Below, piece after piece: positions 55,587 through 64,000 of a stretch of DNA of 64,000 bases (position 1 is the stretch's first letter; every line of letters starts with the position of its first letter). The DNA is from Intrasporangiaceae bacterium URHB0013 (GTDB taxonomy: Bacteria; Actinomycetota; Actinomycetes; Actinomycetales; Dermatophilaceae), in the NCBI GenBank assembly GCA_000620545.1, contig JIBA01000016.1, forward strand, positions 124,001 to 188,000. Direction: 5' to 3'. Made by a program: the position numbers and the translations under genes. The notes under the pieces are model-generated. The model did not search any database, was not told the origin of the DNA, and saw only the letters and a program-made list of their open reading frames with translations.

Positions 55587-57308
55587 ATGAACCAAGTGAT
55601 CTCGCTGCCGCATGCCGACCCAGGCACTCCCGACCTGACCAGCCCGACGGCATACCTCCGGTGGGTCGGCAAGAGCCAGTGGCGCACCCTCGTGATCGCC
55701 ATCGCCTTCGGCATCGTGTGGCTCGTCAGCCAGGCACTCTTCCCGGCCGCGATGGGCAAGGCCATCGACGAGGGCATCATCGGCGGCGACGCCGGCTCCC
55801 TGATCACGTGGTGCGGCATCCTCATCGGCCTGGTCGTCGTCAGCGCCCTGTCCGGCGCGATGCGGCACAAGTACGCCGTCGCCAACTGGATGCAGGGCGC
55901 GTTCCGCTCGGCGCAGCTCATCGGCCACAAGGCCGCCGACACCGGTGAGGCGCTGACCCGCTCCGTCCCGACCGGTGACGTCGTCGCGACGGTCAGCTCG
56001 GACGCCATGCGCATCGGTGGGCTCTACGACGTGCTGGCGCGGTTCGCGGGTGCCGTCGTGTCCTACGTGGTCGTCGCACTCATCCTCCTCGGAGCCTCGA
56101 CACCGCTCGGTCTCGTCGTGCTCATCGGCGTGCCGGTCCTCGTCGCCTGCCTCACCTTCATCGTCCGCCCGCTCCAGGCACGCCAGCTCGCCCAGCGCGA
56201 GGAGTCCGGCAAGCTCATCGGACTCGGCGCCGACACGGTCGCCGGCCTGCGCGTGCTGCGCGGCATCGGCGGCGAGCACACCTTCCTGACCCGGTATGCC
56301 GTCCAGTCGCAGTCCGTCCGCCAGGTGGGCAACCGCGTCGCCGGCTACCAGGCGGCGCTCGACGCGGCCCAGGTGCTGCTGCCCGGCCTCTTCGTCCTCG
56401 TCGTCGTGTGGCTCGGCGCGCGCTTCGCCATCACCGGCGAGATCACCGCGGGCCAGCTCGTCGCGTTCTACGGCTACACCGCCTTCCTCGTCATCCCGCT
56501 GCGCACCGCGACCGAGATGGTGGACCGGGCGACCCGCGCCCACATCGGTGCCCGCAAGCTGACGAAGATCCTCCGTGTCGAGCCCGACGACGTCGAGACG
56601 TCGAACGCCCGACCGCTGCCGCCGGGACCCGCGCCCCTGTACGACCCGCGCAGCGGCGTCACCATCGAGCCGGGCCGGTTCACGGTCGTCGTGTCGGCCC
56701 GTCCGGAGGAGTCCGCTGCCCTCGCCGACCGGCTCGGCCGCTTCGGCGCCGGGGAGACCGACGTGCGGCTCGACGGCACGCGCCTTGCCGACGCCTCCCT
56801 CGCCGAGGTGCGTCGCCGCATCGTCGTGTCGGAGACCGACCCGCGACTGTTCACCGGGACCCTGCGGGACGAGCTCGACCCCTGGGGCGAGCACGACGAC
56901 GCCTCCATCCTCGAGGCCCTCTCGGTCGCGAGCGGGGACGACGTGCTCGAGGCGCTTCCCGGTGGCCTCGACAACGACGTCGAGGAGCGCGGCCGTGCCT
57001 TCTCCGGCGGCCAGCGCCAACGGCTCGCCCTGACCCGTGCACTCCTGACCGGTGCCGACACCCTCGTGCTCGTCGAGCCGACGAGCGCCGTCGATGCCCA
57101 CACCGAGGCGCGCATCGCCGGACGCCTCACCGCGGCGCGGGCCGGACGCACCACCGTCGTCATGTCGGCGAGCCCGCTCATCCTCGACCAGGCCGACCAC
57201 GTCGTCTTCCTGCGCGACGGGACGGTCGCCGCGACCGGGACGCACAGCCGGCTCATGGCCGACGAACCCGACTACCGACGCACCGTCGTCCGAGGAGAGG
57301 AGGACTGA
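55587..57308 (+). CDS. ABC exporter half-transporter with degenerate Walker A, Walker B and H-loop
   Basis: 573 residues from the ATG at 55587. Six transmembrane helices (residues ~30-330) then an ATPase domain that has lost its own nucleotide-binding residues. The Walker A position reads VVVSARPEESAAL (around 367-380, no GxxGxGKS/T); Walker B is LVLVEPTSAVD, with Val496 in place of the Mg-binding Asp; the H-loop position is VVMSASPL with Ser527 in place of His. The signature FSGGQRQRL (472-480) and D-loop SAVD are intact. It must therefore dimerise with another subunit; the next gene, whose ATG overlaps its stop, is complementary. Substrate unknown, drug or lipid export likely. Confidence 0.9.
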   Translation: MNQVISLPHADPGTPDLTSPTAYLRWVGKSQWRTLVIAIAFGIVWLVSQALFPAAMGKAIDEGIIGGDAGSLITWCGILIGLVVVSALSGAMRHKYAVANWMQGAFRSAQLIGHKAADTGEALTRSVPTGDVVATVSSDAMRIGGLYDVLARFAGAVVSYVVVALILLGASTPLGLVVLIGVPVLVACLTFIVRPLQARQLAQREESGKLIGLGADTVAGLRVLRGIGGEHTFLTRYAVQSQSVRQVGNRVAGYQAALDAAQVLLPGLFVLVVVWLGARFAITGEITAGQLVAFYGYTAFLVIPLRTATEMVDRATRAHIGARKLTKILRVEPDDVETSNARPLPPGPAPLYDPRSGVTIEPGRFTVVVSARPEESAALADRLGRFGAGETDVRLDGTRLADASLAEVRRRIVVSETDPRLFTGTLRDELDPWGEHDDASILEALSVASGDDVLEALPGGLDNDVEERGRAFSGGQRQRLALTRALLTGADTLVLVEPTSAVDAHTEARIAGRLTAARAGRTTVVMSASPLILDQADHVVFLRDGTVAATGTHSRLMADEPDYRRTVVRGEED

Positions 57309-59083
57309 TGTCACAGACGCCAGCCCCGTCCGTGCGCACCCTTCCCGTGGCCGACATGGACTCGGTCAAGGACCACACCCGCGGCCTGCTCCGCCGACAC
57401 CGCGGCAGCATCGTCACGGTCATCGGCCTGCACGCGGTCGCGGCGGGCGCCGCGCTCGTGGCGCCCCGCGTCATCGGCCTGCTCGTCGACGAGATCAGCA
57501 GCGGGCGCTCGCTCGAGGCCGTCAACCGGCTCGCGCTCTGGATCGCGGGTGCCGTCGTCGTGCAGACGATCGCGATGTGGTTCGCGCGGCGTGCGTCCTT
57601 CGTCATGGGCGAGACCATCTTCGCGGAGCTGCGCGAGGAGTTCATGGAGCGCGTCGTCGAGCTGCCCCTCTCGACGGTCGAGCGCGCCGGCACCGGCGAC
57701 CTCGTCGCGCGCACGACGAACGACGTGGAGGCCCTCTCTCGCGTCATCCGCTTCGGCATCCCCTCGATCTTCCTCGGCGCCGTGACGACGGCGATCACCG
57801 TCGTGGCCGCGTTCATCACGGGCTGGCAGGTGGCCCTGGCGATCGTCGTCGGGGTGCCGATCCTCGTGCTCTCGACGCGGCGCTACCTTCGCCGCGCCCC
57901 CGAGGGCTACCTGCGCGAGCGGGCGACGTACGCGGTGCTCAACGGCATCGTCACCGAGTCCGCCGACGGCGCCCGCACCATCGACGCGCTCGGCCTGCGC
58001 AGCCGTCGGCGCCGCCGCATGGACGACGCCCTGCGCGACTGCTACGACGCCGAGCTCTACACGCTGCGCCTGCGCATGCGGTGGTTCCCATCGGTGGAGT
58101 TCGCGTTCTTCGCGCCCGTCGCCGTCACCCTGCTCTGGGGCGGCTACCTCATCTCGCGTGACGTCGTCACGGCCGGCACGGTCACCGCCGTGGCGCTCTA
58201 CGTGCAGCAGATGGCGGGACCGCTCGACGAGCTCATCTCGTGGCTCGACGAGATCCAGGTCGGTGCGACCTCGCTGGCCCGGGTCATCGGCATCGCCGAC
58301 GTCCCGGCCGACCGCGCGGCGACCGGCGAGGAACCCGAGGACGACCACCTGCAGGTCGAGGACGTCCACTACGCCTACCGCGCGGGCCGCGACGTGCTGC
58401 GCGGTGTGTCGCTCGACCTGCAACCGGGTGAGCGCCTCGCGATCGTCGGGCCCTCCGGGGCCGGCAAGTCGACGCTCGGGCGGCTCATGGCCGGCATCGA
58501 CGGACCGCGCGAGGGACGCGTCGACGTCGGTGGAGTGCGCCTCGTCGACCTCGAGCTCGCACAGCTGCGCGGACAGGTGGCGCTCGTGACGCAGGAGCAC
58601 CACGTCTTCGTCGGCTCGCTCGAGGAGAACCTGCGGCTCGCCCGACCGGAGGCCTCGCGCGAGCAGCTGCTCGAGGCGCTGGGCGCCGTCGACGCACGCG
58701 GCTGGGCGCTCGAGCTGCCAGACGGTCTCGACACCGTCGTCGGGTCGGGGGGCCACCGCCTCACGGAGCCCCAGGCCCAGCAGCTCGCCCTGGCGCGGCT
58801 CGTCCTGGCCGACCCGCACACGCTGGTCCTCGACGAGGCGACCTCACTGCTCGACCCGCGCGCGGCCCGGCACCTCGAGCGCTCGCTCGCCGCAGTCGTC
58901 GAGGGACGCACCGTCGTGGCCATCGCGCACCGTCTCATGACCGCCCACGACGCCGACCGCGTCTGCGTCGTCGAGGACGGGCGGATCAGCGAGATCGGGT
59001 CCCACGAGGAGCTGCTCGAGGCCGACGGTGCGTATGCCGCCCTGTGGCGCTCGTGGCGCGACGAGCCCCAGCCCGCCCGCTGA
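57308..59083 (+). CDS. ABC exporter half-transporter with intact Walker motifs and degenerate signature
   Basis: 591 residues; six-helix membrane domain then an ATPase domain. Walker A GPSGAGKST (381-389), Walker B LVLDEATSLLD (Asp509, Glu510) and the H-loop AIAHRL (His541) are intact, but the ABC signature LSGGQ is replaced by LTEPQ (485-489). Combined with the preceding gene, the heterodimer can form only one canonical ATP site: these Walker motifs opposite the partner's FSGGQ. Translation is coupled (TGATG). A 19-bp hairpin follows 77 bases beyond the stop. Confidence 0.92.
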   Translation: MSQTPAPSVRTLPVADMDSVKDHTRGLLRRHRGSIVTVIGLHAVAAGAALVAPRVIGLLVDEISSGRSLEAVNRLALWIAGAVVVQTIAMWFARRASFVMGETIFAELREEFMERVVELPLSTVERAGTGDLVARTTNDVEALSRVIRFGIPSIFLGAVTTAITVVAAFITGWQVALAIVVGVPILVLSTRRYLRRAPEGYLRERATYAVLNGIVTESADGARTIDALGLRSRRRRRMDDALRDCYDAELYTLRLRMRWFPSVEFAFFAPVAVTLLWGGYLISRDVVTAGTVTAVALYVQQMAGPLDELISWLDEIQVGATSLARVIGIADVPADRAATGEEPEDDHLQVEDVHYAYRAGRDVLRGVSLDLQPGERLAIVGPSGAGKSTLGRLMAGIDGPREGRVDVGGVRLVDLELAQLRGQVALVTQEHHVFVGSLEENLRLARPEASREQLLEALGAVDARGWALELPDGLDTVVGSGGHRLTEPQAQQLALARLVLADPHTLVLDEATSLLDPRAARHLERSLAAVVEGRTVVAIAHRLMTAHDADRVCVVEDGRISEIGSHEELLEADGAYAALWRSWRDEPQPAR

Positions 59084-59159
59084 CATCCGGTCGCACCAGC
59101 CGAGACCGGCCGGCCCGACCGGCCCGGCCGGCCCGGCCGGCCGGAAGGTAAGGGGCTCA

Positions 59160-59200
59160 CGACGGGGCCAGTCGACCGACCCGGTCGAGTGGCCCCGTCG
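59160..59200 (+). terminator. Hairpin terminator of the ABC exporter operon
   Basis: 59160-59178 pairs with 59182-59200 over 19 bp with a single mismatch and a 3-base loop, 77 bases after the second ABC stop. Confidence 0.75.
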
Positions 59201-59353
59201 CCACACCGTGGCACCGAATGTCCTCCCCTGGGTGGGGGTGGCGGCGACGGAACTTCGGCAAAGAAATGACAGATGCCGTAACCCGCCTCGGCCTACGTCG
59301 TTGTCAGCGCGGTGCCGGGCTGTTTCTCGACCGGTTGCTAGCCCGCACCGCCG

Positions 59354-59389
59354 GGGTGGGGCCGTCTCTGAGGGGTGACGGCCCCACCC
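59354..59389 (-). terminator. Hairpin terminator of the GMC oxidoreductase gene
   Basis: GGGTGGGGCCGTC (59354-59366) and GACGGCCCCACCC (59377-59389) form a perfect 13-bp stem, 36 bases beyond the stop of the minus-strand oxidoreductase. Confidence 0.75.
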
Positions 59390-59425
59390 TCCTGATCTCC
59401 GGAGGACGGCCCCGGCTCGCCGCGC

Positions 59426-61093
59426 TCAGGCGTGGAGGAGCCGGTAGGCCTCGCCCTGGGCCGGGCGCCGGTCGGACTCGCCACGCTGCGGCCACAACGA
59501 CACGGCTCGTTCGGCCTGCGCCGTGATCGTCAGGCTGGGGTTGACGCCGAGGTTGGCCGAGACCGCCGACCCGTCGAGCACGTGCACGCCGGGGTAGCCC
59601 CACACCCGCTGGTACGGGTCGATGACGCCGTGCTCGGGCGAGTCGGAGATGACCGCACCGCCGAGGAAGTGGGCCGTCATCGGGATGTCGAGGACCTCTC
59701 CGATCGACGACCCCGGCCAGGCCCGCTTGCCCGTGGAGCTCTCGAGCCGTGCTGCCATCGCGCGCACGGCCTCGTTCCCCTCGGGGATGTAGGTGGGGTT
59801 GGGCTCGCCGTGGCCCTGCGTCGACGTCAGGTGCCACCCGAGGAGGCCGCGCCGTCGCCGGACGTTGATCGAGCTGTCGTTGCTCTGCATGACGAGCGCG
59901 ATGACGGTGCGCTCGCTCCAGCGACGGCTCGACAGCGACCGCGCGAAGACCCACGGGTGGCGCCCGACCGCGCCGGCGAACCGCAACCAGCGCGGTACGC
60001 GTCCACCACCGTCGACCTGCATGACCGCGAGGGCTCCCATCAGGTTGGAGCCCTTGCCGTAGCGACAGTTCTCGACGTGCGTGGTGTCGTTGACGTGGAA
60101 GCTCGACGTGATGGCTACGCCTCGCGTCAGGTCGACGTCCGTGGGCACCCGGGCGGTCATCGCGCCGCCGAGGGCCTCGGAGTTCGTGCGGGTCAGCCCG
60201 CCGAGCGCGCCGGACAGTCGGGGAAGCCCCTGCCCCTCCGGTTCCGCCTTCATCGCCTGGAGCAGCTGCGCCGTGCCCCACGCGCCTGCCGCCACGACGA
60301 CCTGCCCGGCCGTGACGGTGCGCTCCCCCGCCCACCGCCGACCCCAGGACCCGCTGCGGATCGTCGTCACGGCATACCCCTGCTCCGGCGCAGCCGGGTC
60401 GAGCGGCCACACGCGCACCACCGTGCGCAGCGGCTCGACGGTGACCCCGCGTCGCTCGGCAAGAGCCAGGTAGTTCTTGACGAGGGTGTTCTTGGCCCCG
60501 ACCCGGCAGCCGACCATGCAGTTCCCACACTCGGTGCACCCGGTGCGGGCAGGCCCCTCCCCTCCGAAGTACGGATCGGGGACACGCTTGCCGGGCTCGC
60601 CGAAGAAGACACCCACCGGGGTCTTGCGGAAGCTGTCGCCGACGCCCAGGTCGTTCGCCGTGTCACGCATCAGCTGCTCGACGGGCCCCTCGCACGGGTT
60701 GACGGTCACGCCGAGCATGCGCTGCGCGGTCGCGTAGTGCGGCGCCAGCTCGGCCTGCCAGTCGGTGATGTGTGCCCACTGCGGGTCGAGGAAGAAGGGA
60801 GCCGGCGGCACGTAGAGCGTGTTCGCGTAGTTGAGCGAACCACCACCGACCCCGGCGCCCGCGAGGACGAGGCAGTCGGGCAGCCGATGGATGCGTTGGA
60901 CCCCGAAGAGCCCGAGACGAGGCGCCCACAGGTAGCGGCGCACGTCCCAGCTCGTCCGTGCGAAGTCCTCGTCCTCGAAGCGGCGCCCCGCCTCGTAGAC
61001 GTGGACCCGGTAGCCCTTCTCGGCCAGGCGCAACGCGGCGACGGACCCGCCGAAGCCGGATCCGATGACAACGACGTCGTGGTCCGGCTCCAT
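59426..61093 (-). CDS. GMC-family FAD oxidoreductase (cholesterol oxidase-like) with a four-cysteine cluster motif
   Basis: 555 residues. N-terminal FAD-binding GSGFGGSVAALRLAEKG, glycine-rich GAGVGGGSLNYANT, and the C-terminal substrate/FAD region DGSAVSANLGVNPSLTITA. The His of AHFLGGAVI and Asn of GVNPS correspond to the GMC active site. Within residues ~190-210 lies CTECGNCMVGC, a CxxCxxCxxxC pattern like an Fe-S or zinc ligand set that classical cholesterol oxidases lack. It oxidises an alcohol, possibly a sterol, passing electrons to oxygen or through the cluster. Its stop is followed by a hairpin; the acyltransferase gene lies 66 bp upstream on the same strand. Confidence 0.9.
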   Translation of the reverse strand: MEPDHDVVVIGSGFGGSVAALRLAEKGYRVHVYEAGRRFEDEDFARTSWDVRRYLWAPRLGLFGVQRIHRLPDCLVLAGAGVGGGSLNYANTLYVPPAPFFLDPQWAHITDWQAELAPHYATAQRMLGVTVNPCEGPVEQLMRDTANDLGVGDSFRKTPVGVFFGEPGKRVPDPYFGGEGPARTGCTECGNCMVGCRVGAKNTLVKNYLALAERRGVTVEPLRTVVRVWPLDPAAPEQGYAVTTIRSGSWGRRWAGERTVTAGQVVVAAGAWGTAQLLQAMKAEPEGQGLPRLSGALGGLTRTNSEALGGAMTARVPTDVDLTRGVAITSSFHVNDTTHVENCRYGKGSNLMGALAVMQVDGGGRVPRWLRFAGAVGRHPWVFARSLSSRRWSERTVIALVMQSNDSSINVRRRRGLLGWHLTSTQGHGEPNPTYIPEGNEAVRAMAARLESSTGKRAWPGSSIGEVLDIPMTAHFLGGAVISDSPEHGVIDPYQRVWGYPGVHVLDGSAVSANLGVNPSLTITAQAERAVSLWPQRGESDRRPAQGEAYRLLHA

Positions 61094-61159
61094 GGGCTCA
61101 GCCTAGGGAGCGCGCACCCGCGAGGCTACTGCGAGTAACCTTCGCCACACGGCCGACCC

Positions 61160-63286
61160 TCACGCGTCCGGGACGCCCTTCAGCGCGGACCGCAGTGCGC
61201 GTGAGACCTCCGGGTAGAGCGTCGACGAGAACGACTTGGTCATGTGTCCGTGGTCGAAGTACGTGATGAGACCGCCGAGGACAGCGGGGCACGATCCGTC
61301 GCGACACATCAGGTCGGTGACCTCGAGCAGGCTGACATCTGTGCCGACGCGCTCGCGAGCGGCTTCGGCGAGCGGGTCCGGCTCGAGCCCCTTCTTCTGC
61401 GGCGTCGCACAGCGCTCGGGGTCGGCGGCGTAGCGGGCGACGCAGTCGGGGACGCTCGACGCGGCAGCCGGCGTGTCCCGGATCGCGAGGACCCGTGCCC
61501 CCGAGGCGACGAACCCGTCGATGACCCGGTTGTAGGCCTGCTTGGCGACCGCGGGCTTCTCGGCCGCGGACACGTCACGAAGCGGCTGGAGCGTGCGGTC
61601 GGACATGACGACGAGGTCGTAGTCGCCCGTCGTGATCTCGCTCCGGGCCCAGGCGTTCCAGTCCATGCAGTTGTCCTCGAGCGCCTTCGTCGAGAAGAAG
61701 ACCGGGATGTCGACGGAGTAGCACTCAGAGGCGAGATAGGTGTCGACGCGCCACCCGCGCTCCTTGGCGGTGCGGACGATCGGCGGCTGCCACTGGCCGG
61801 CGTGCGAGTTGCCGTAGACGGCGATGCGCACCGGTGCGCCACGGACCCCGTACGTGCAGACCGCGCGACCGGTGAAGGGGCGGTTGTTCCAGCAGTCGTC
61901 CGCGTACACGTCGGGCTTGTCGTCGGCCGCGCGGACCGGGTTCGTGAGCATCGGGACCTCACGTGCCGAGCACGAGGCCGTGCGCAGGGCGTCGACACCG
62001 ACGCAGGCCGCATCCGAGTCGATGACGATGGCATCGGTCGCAGCGGTCGCGCGGGCCGTCTGCCACACGGCGAGGCCAGCCGCCGAGATGGAGACGGCAA
62101 GGCACGCGACGAGCAGGACGAAGGAACGCTTCGTGCTGCGCGCCAGGCGCGGCGTGAAACGCATCGCGTCCTCGACCCAGCGCTTCGTCACGGCCGACAG
62201 CCCGAGAACGAGGGCCAGGATCACCACCTTCTGGGGCCAGGTGGCGTTGTCGTCGTCGAGGACGAAGGGTGCGATGACGATGGCCGGCCAGTGCCAGAGG
62301 TAGACCGAGTAGGAGACGTCGCCGAGCCACTGGACCGGACGACCCGACCACAGCCGACGCGGCCCGCACCTCAGGTCGTCGGACCGCGCCGCGATGACCG
62401 CGGCCGCCCCGACGGTGGGAAGCAGCGCGGCGACGCCGGGGAACGGCGTCTCACCGGTGAATGCCACCGCAGACCACAGGATGGCCCCGAGCCCGCCCCA
62501 GACGAGCATCGAGCGGACGACGGCACCGCGAAAGCGCAGCCCGGCGTGGATCGCCGCGGCGAGCATGGCCCCGACACCGAGCTCCCACACCCGGGTCGTC
62601 GAGACGAAGTACGCCTGAGCGGCGTCGTCCTGCGTGAAGTACGCCGACCAGGCCAACGAGGCCATGCTCACGACGCCGATGACGAGGAGGGGCGGAAACC
62701 GGAACGAGCGACCGAGCCGCCGGCACACGAGGAAGGCGAGGCCGATGAGCACCGGCCAGACGATGTAGAACTGCTCCTCGACCGACAGTGACCAGTAGTG
62801 CTGCGTGGGCGAGTGCAGCTGGTCCGTCGCGAGGTAGTCGGTCGAGCTCCACGCGAGCATCCAGTTCTCGACGTAGAACGCCGACGCCAGGACCTCCTTC
62901 GCCACCCGGGCGTGGACCGTCTGCGGCAGCCACACCATGCTTGCGGCGAGCGTGGCCACGAGCACGACGGTGGCGGCCGGGATGAGTCGCCGGATGCGGC
63001 GCGCCCAGAATCGGAAGAGGTCCTTGCCGCCCCGGATCGGGCGCTCAAGCAGGTGCAGCGTGATGAGGAAGCCGGAGATGACGAAGAAGACGTCGACGCC
63101 CACGTAGCCGCCGGTGAGTCGCTGCGGCCAGAAGTGGTAGAGCACGACAAGAGCGACCGCGACGGCGCGCAGGGCCTGGATGTCCTTGCGCGGCCCGACG
63201 TCTCTCGCGGGGATCTCCTGCGAGGGCGTCACGGCGTCCGTGGGACGGCCGACGACCGCCGCGCTCGTTCCGCCGGGTGCTGCCAA
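61160..63286 (-). CDS. OatA-like membrane O-acyltransferase with C-terminal SGNH domain
   Basis: 708 residues. N-terminal acyltransferase 3 domain of about ten helices with the catalytic-region marks LRAVAVALVVLYHFWPQ, GGYVGVDVFFVISGFLI and SLSVEEQFY. After a further helix, an exported SGNH-like esterase part has GNSHAGQW and a late DHGHMTKSFS (Asp/His of the triad). Four or more cysteines in the outer domain suggest disulfides. It should move acetyl or similar groups across the membrane onto cell-wall peptidoglycan or glycans. Neighbouring GT2 gene and the deacetylase elsewhere in the window point to surface glycan modification. Confidence 0.93.
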   Translation of the reverse strand: MAAPGGTSAAVVGRPTDAVTPSQEIPARDVGPRKDIQALRAVAVALVVLYHFWPQRLTGGYVGVDVFFVISGFLITLHLLERPIRGGKDLFRFWARRIRRLIPAATVVLVATLAASMVWLPQTVHARVAKEVLASAFYVENWMLAWSSTDYLATDQLHSPTQHYWSLSVEEQFYIVWPVLIGLAFLVCRRLGRSFRFPPLLVIGVVSMASLAWSAYFTQDDAAQAYFVSTTRVWELGVGAMLAAAIHAGLRFRGAVVRSMLVWGGLGAILWSAVAFTGETPFPGVAALLPTVGAAAVIAARSDDLRCGPRRLWSGRPVQWLGDVSYSVYLWHWPAIVIAPFVLDDDNATWPQKVVILALVLGLSAVTKRWVEDAMRFTPRLARSTKRSFVLLVACLAVSISAAGLAVWQTARATAATDAIVIDSDAACVGVDALRTASCSAREVPMLTNPVRAADDKPDVYADDCWNNRPFTGRAVCTYGVRGAPVRIAVYGNSHAGQWQPPIVRTAKERGWRVDTYLASECYSVDIPVFFSTKALEDNCMDWNAWARSEITTGDYDLVVMSDRTLQPLRDVSAAEKPAVAKQAYNRVIDGFVASGARVLAIRDTPAAASSVPDCVARYAADPERCATPQKKGLEPDPLAEAARERVGTDVSLLEVTDLMCRDGSCPAVLGGLITYFDHGHMTKSFSSTLYPEVSRALRSALKGVPDA

Positions 63287-63456
63287 GGGATCTACTCCGA
63301 ACTACTCGTCCTCATGCACGGGCGGCGTCCACCGGCCGCGAATTGACCCCGACAACCTAACTCACGAACCTGCCTCAGGCCGATTCCGCCCCGATCGGTG
63401 GACCGCGGGTGGATGCATAGGATGGGCCGTCCCTCCTCGACCGGAAGAGAACCTGC

Positions 63457-64000
63457 GTGCCCCCCGCCGCTCCGCTGCTGACCGTCATCTGCAACGTCCA
63501 CAACGACGCCGAGCGCCTCCCTCGGGCCGTCGGGTCCGCCCTCGCTGCGTGGGACGGCGCGGACGTCGAGGTCCTCGTCGTCGACGACGGCTCGACCGAC
63601 GGCACCGGCGCGGTCGCCGACCGGCTGGCCGCCCAGGACGATCGCGTACGCGTGGTGCACCGTGCCGTGAGCGACGGCGCCCCGGGGGCGCCACGCAACC
63701 TGGGGCTCGGCGAGGCCCGTGGCGACTGGGTCGCCTTCGTCGACAGCGACGACACGTACATCGCCGGGTCACTGCGCCGGCTCGTCGAGGTCGCGGTCGC
63801 GCGGGAGGCCGACATCGCGGCCGGTGCGGTCGCCCGCTACAACCAGCGCACCGGCCGGGTCACCCCGCTGGCCGCGACCCAGTACACCGCGGGTCCCGTC
63901 GAGCCGCTGGCACCGGGCTCGCCGCTGTGGCAGGACACCATCGCCGTGGCCAAGGTCATGCGTCGCCGCCTCCTCGACGGGCACGCGATCCGCTTCCCCG
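63457..64000 (+). CDS. GT2-family glycosyltransferase (3' end outside window)
   Basis: 181 codons visible from the GTG at 63457 (GGAAGAGA eight bases upstream). GT-A fold motifs: LLTVICNVHNDAERL at the N-terminus, the nucleotide-binding VVDDGSTDGT, and the DxD site FVDSDDTY. The family moves sugars from NDP donors in surface polysaccharide, teichoic acid or glycolipid synthesis. It diverges from the O-acyltransferase gene over 170 bp, which fits joint work on an envelope polymer. The frame runs off the window end without a stop. Confidence 0.92.
   Translation, partial: MPPAAPLLTVICNVHNDAERLPRAVGSALAAWDGADVEVLVVDDGSTDGTGAVADRLAAQDDRVRVVHRAVSDGAPGAPRNLGLGEARGDWVAFVDSDDTYIAGSLRRLVEVAVAREADIAAGAVARYNQRTGRVTPLAATQYTAGPVEPLAPGSPLWQDTIAVAKVMRRRLLDGHAIRFP

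Larger units (their letters stand above)
59084..59425. other. Intergenic region between ABC exporter and GMC oxidoreductase with two hairpins
   Basis: 342 bases with no gene. A run of CCGGCC repeats (59104-59144) is followed by a strong hairpin at 59160-59200 and another at 59354-59389. The 150 bases between them include a relatively AT-rich stretch (near 59255-59280) but nothing recognisable. Both flanking genes end here, so termination from each side is the likely role. Confidence 0.6.

Noticed and set aside
55587-57308. Pseudogene interpretation of the first ABC subunit
   Set aside because: The frame is intact, the signature and D-loop are conserved, it is co-translated with its partner, and the losses complement those of the partner.

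Overview
The window is dense, high-G+C bacterial DNA (roughly 70% G+C by eye) with many GTG starts, 4-bp ATGA/GTGA overlaps and no recognisable tRNA, rRNA, IS element or CRISPR. Gene content (PcrA, DUF6350, DUF6458, DUF3817 next to guaA and SURF1, WS/DGAT acyltransferase, PIG-L deacetylase, MrpACDEFG) points to an actinobacterium, most likely of the Micrococcales/Intrasporangiaceae type. That placement is inference from gene families and codon style, not from a marker gene.

Layout. 1-11002: a nitrogen-heterocycle or amide catabolism region: a truncated CoxG, a nitrilase-superfamily amidase, an ATP-dependent hydantoinase/carboxylase pair (HyuA/HyuB), an NmrA-like reductase, carbamate kinase and a barbiturase/cyanuric-acid-hydrolase-like ring-opening amidohydrolase. 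It is interrupted by an opposite-strand pair: a nonapeptide-repeat protein and an RDD membrane protein. 11169-29613: what looks like a conserved actinobacterial core block (purH, purN, DUF6350, sucD, sucC, B12-binding protein, lipase, M23 peptidase, pcrA) into which accessory genes have been placed: a 1,295-residue secreted Ig-domain protein, a small membrane protein, a polysaccharide deacetylase and a DUF559/AbiEi-type gene bracketed by palindromic repeats. 29693-34266: GNAT, WS/DGAT acyltransferase, quinone oxidoreductase and amidohydrolase in one direction. 34396-41120: small membrane proteins, Nudix hydrolase, GT4 glycosyltransferase, PIG-L deacetylase, and an 889-residue asparagine synthetase fused to a CofE-like (F420-0:gamma-glutamyl ligase) domain. 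41242-46306: ClC channel, guaA, DUF3817, SURF1, lipoprotein. 46539-48965: M6 metalloprotease. 49128-55461: a seven-function Mrp Na+/H+ antiporter operon with mrpB fused to mrpA. 55587-59083: a two-subunit ABC exporter whose ATP-site motifs have decayed in a complementary way. 59426-64000: GMC oxidoreductase, OatA-like acyltransferase and a truncated GT2 glycosyltransferase.

The most unusual things seen are: the AsnB-CofE fusion; the ABC pair that can build only one complete ATP site; the barbiturase/carbamate kinase/hydantoinase neighbourhood beside CoxG; a word GTATGCC/GGCATAC that recurs about 39 times on both strands in genes and intergenic hairpins, including a tandem array; palindrome arrays at 11034-11158 and around 23016-23966; and a 16 x 9-residue repeat protein coupled to an RDD protein.
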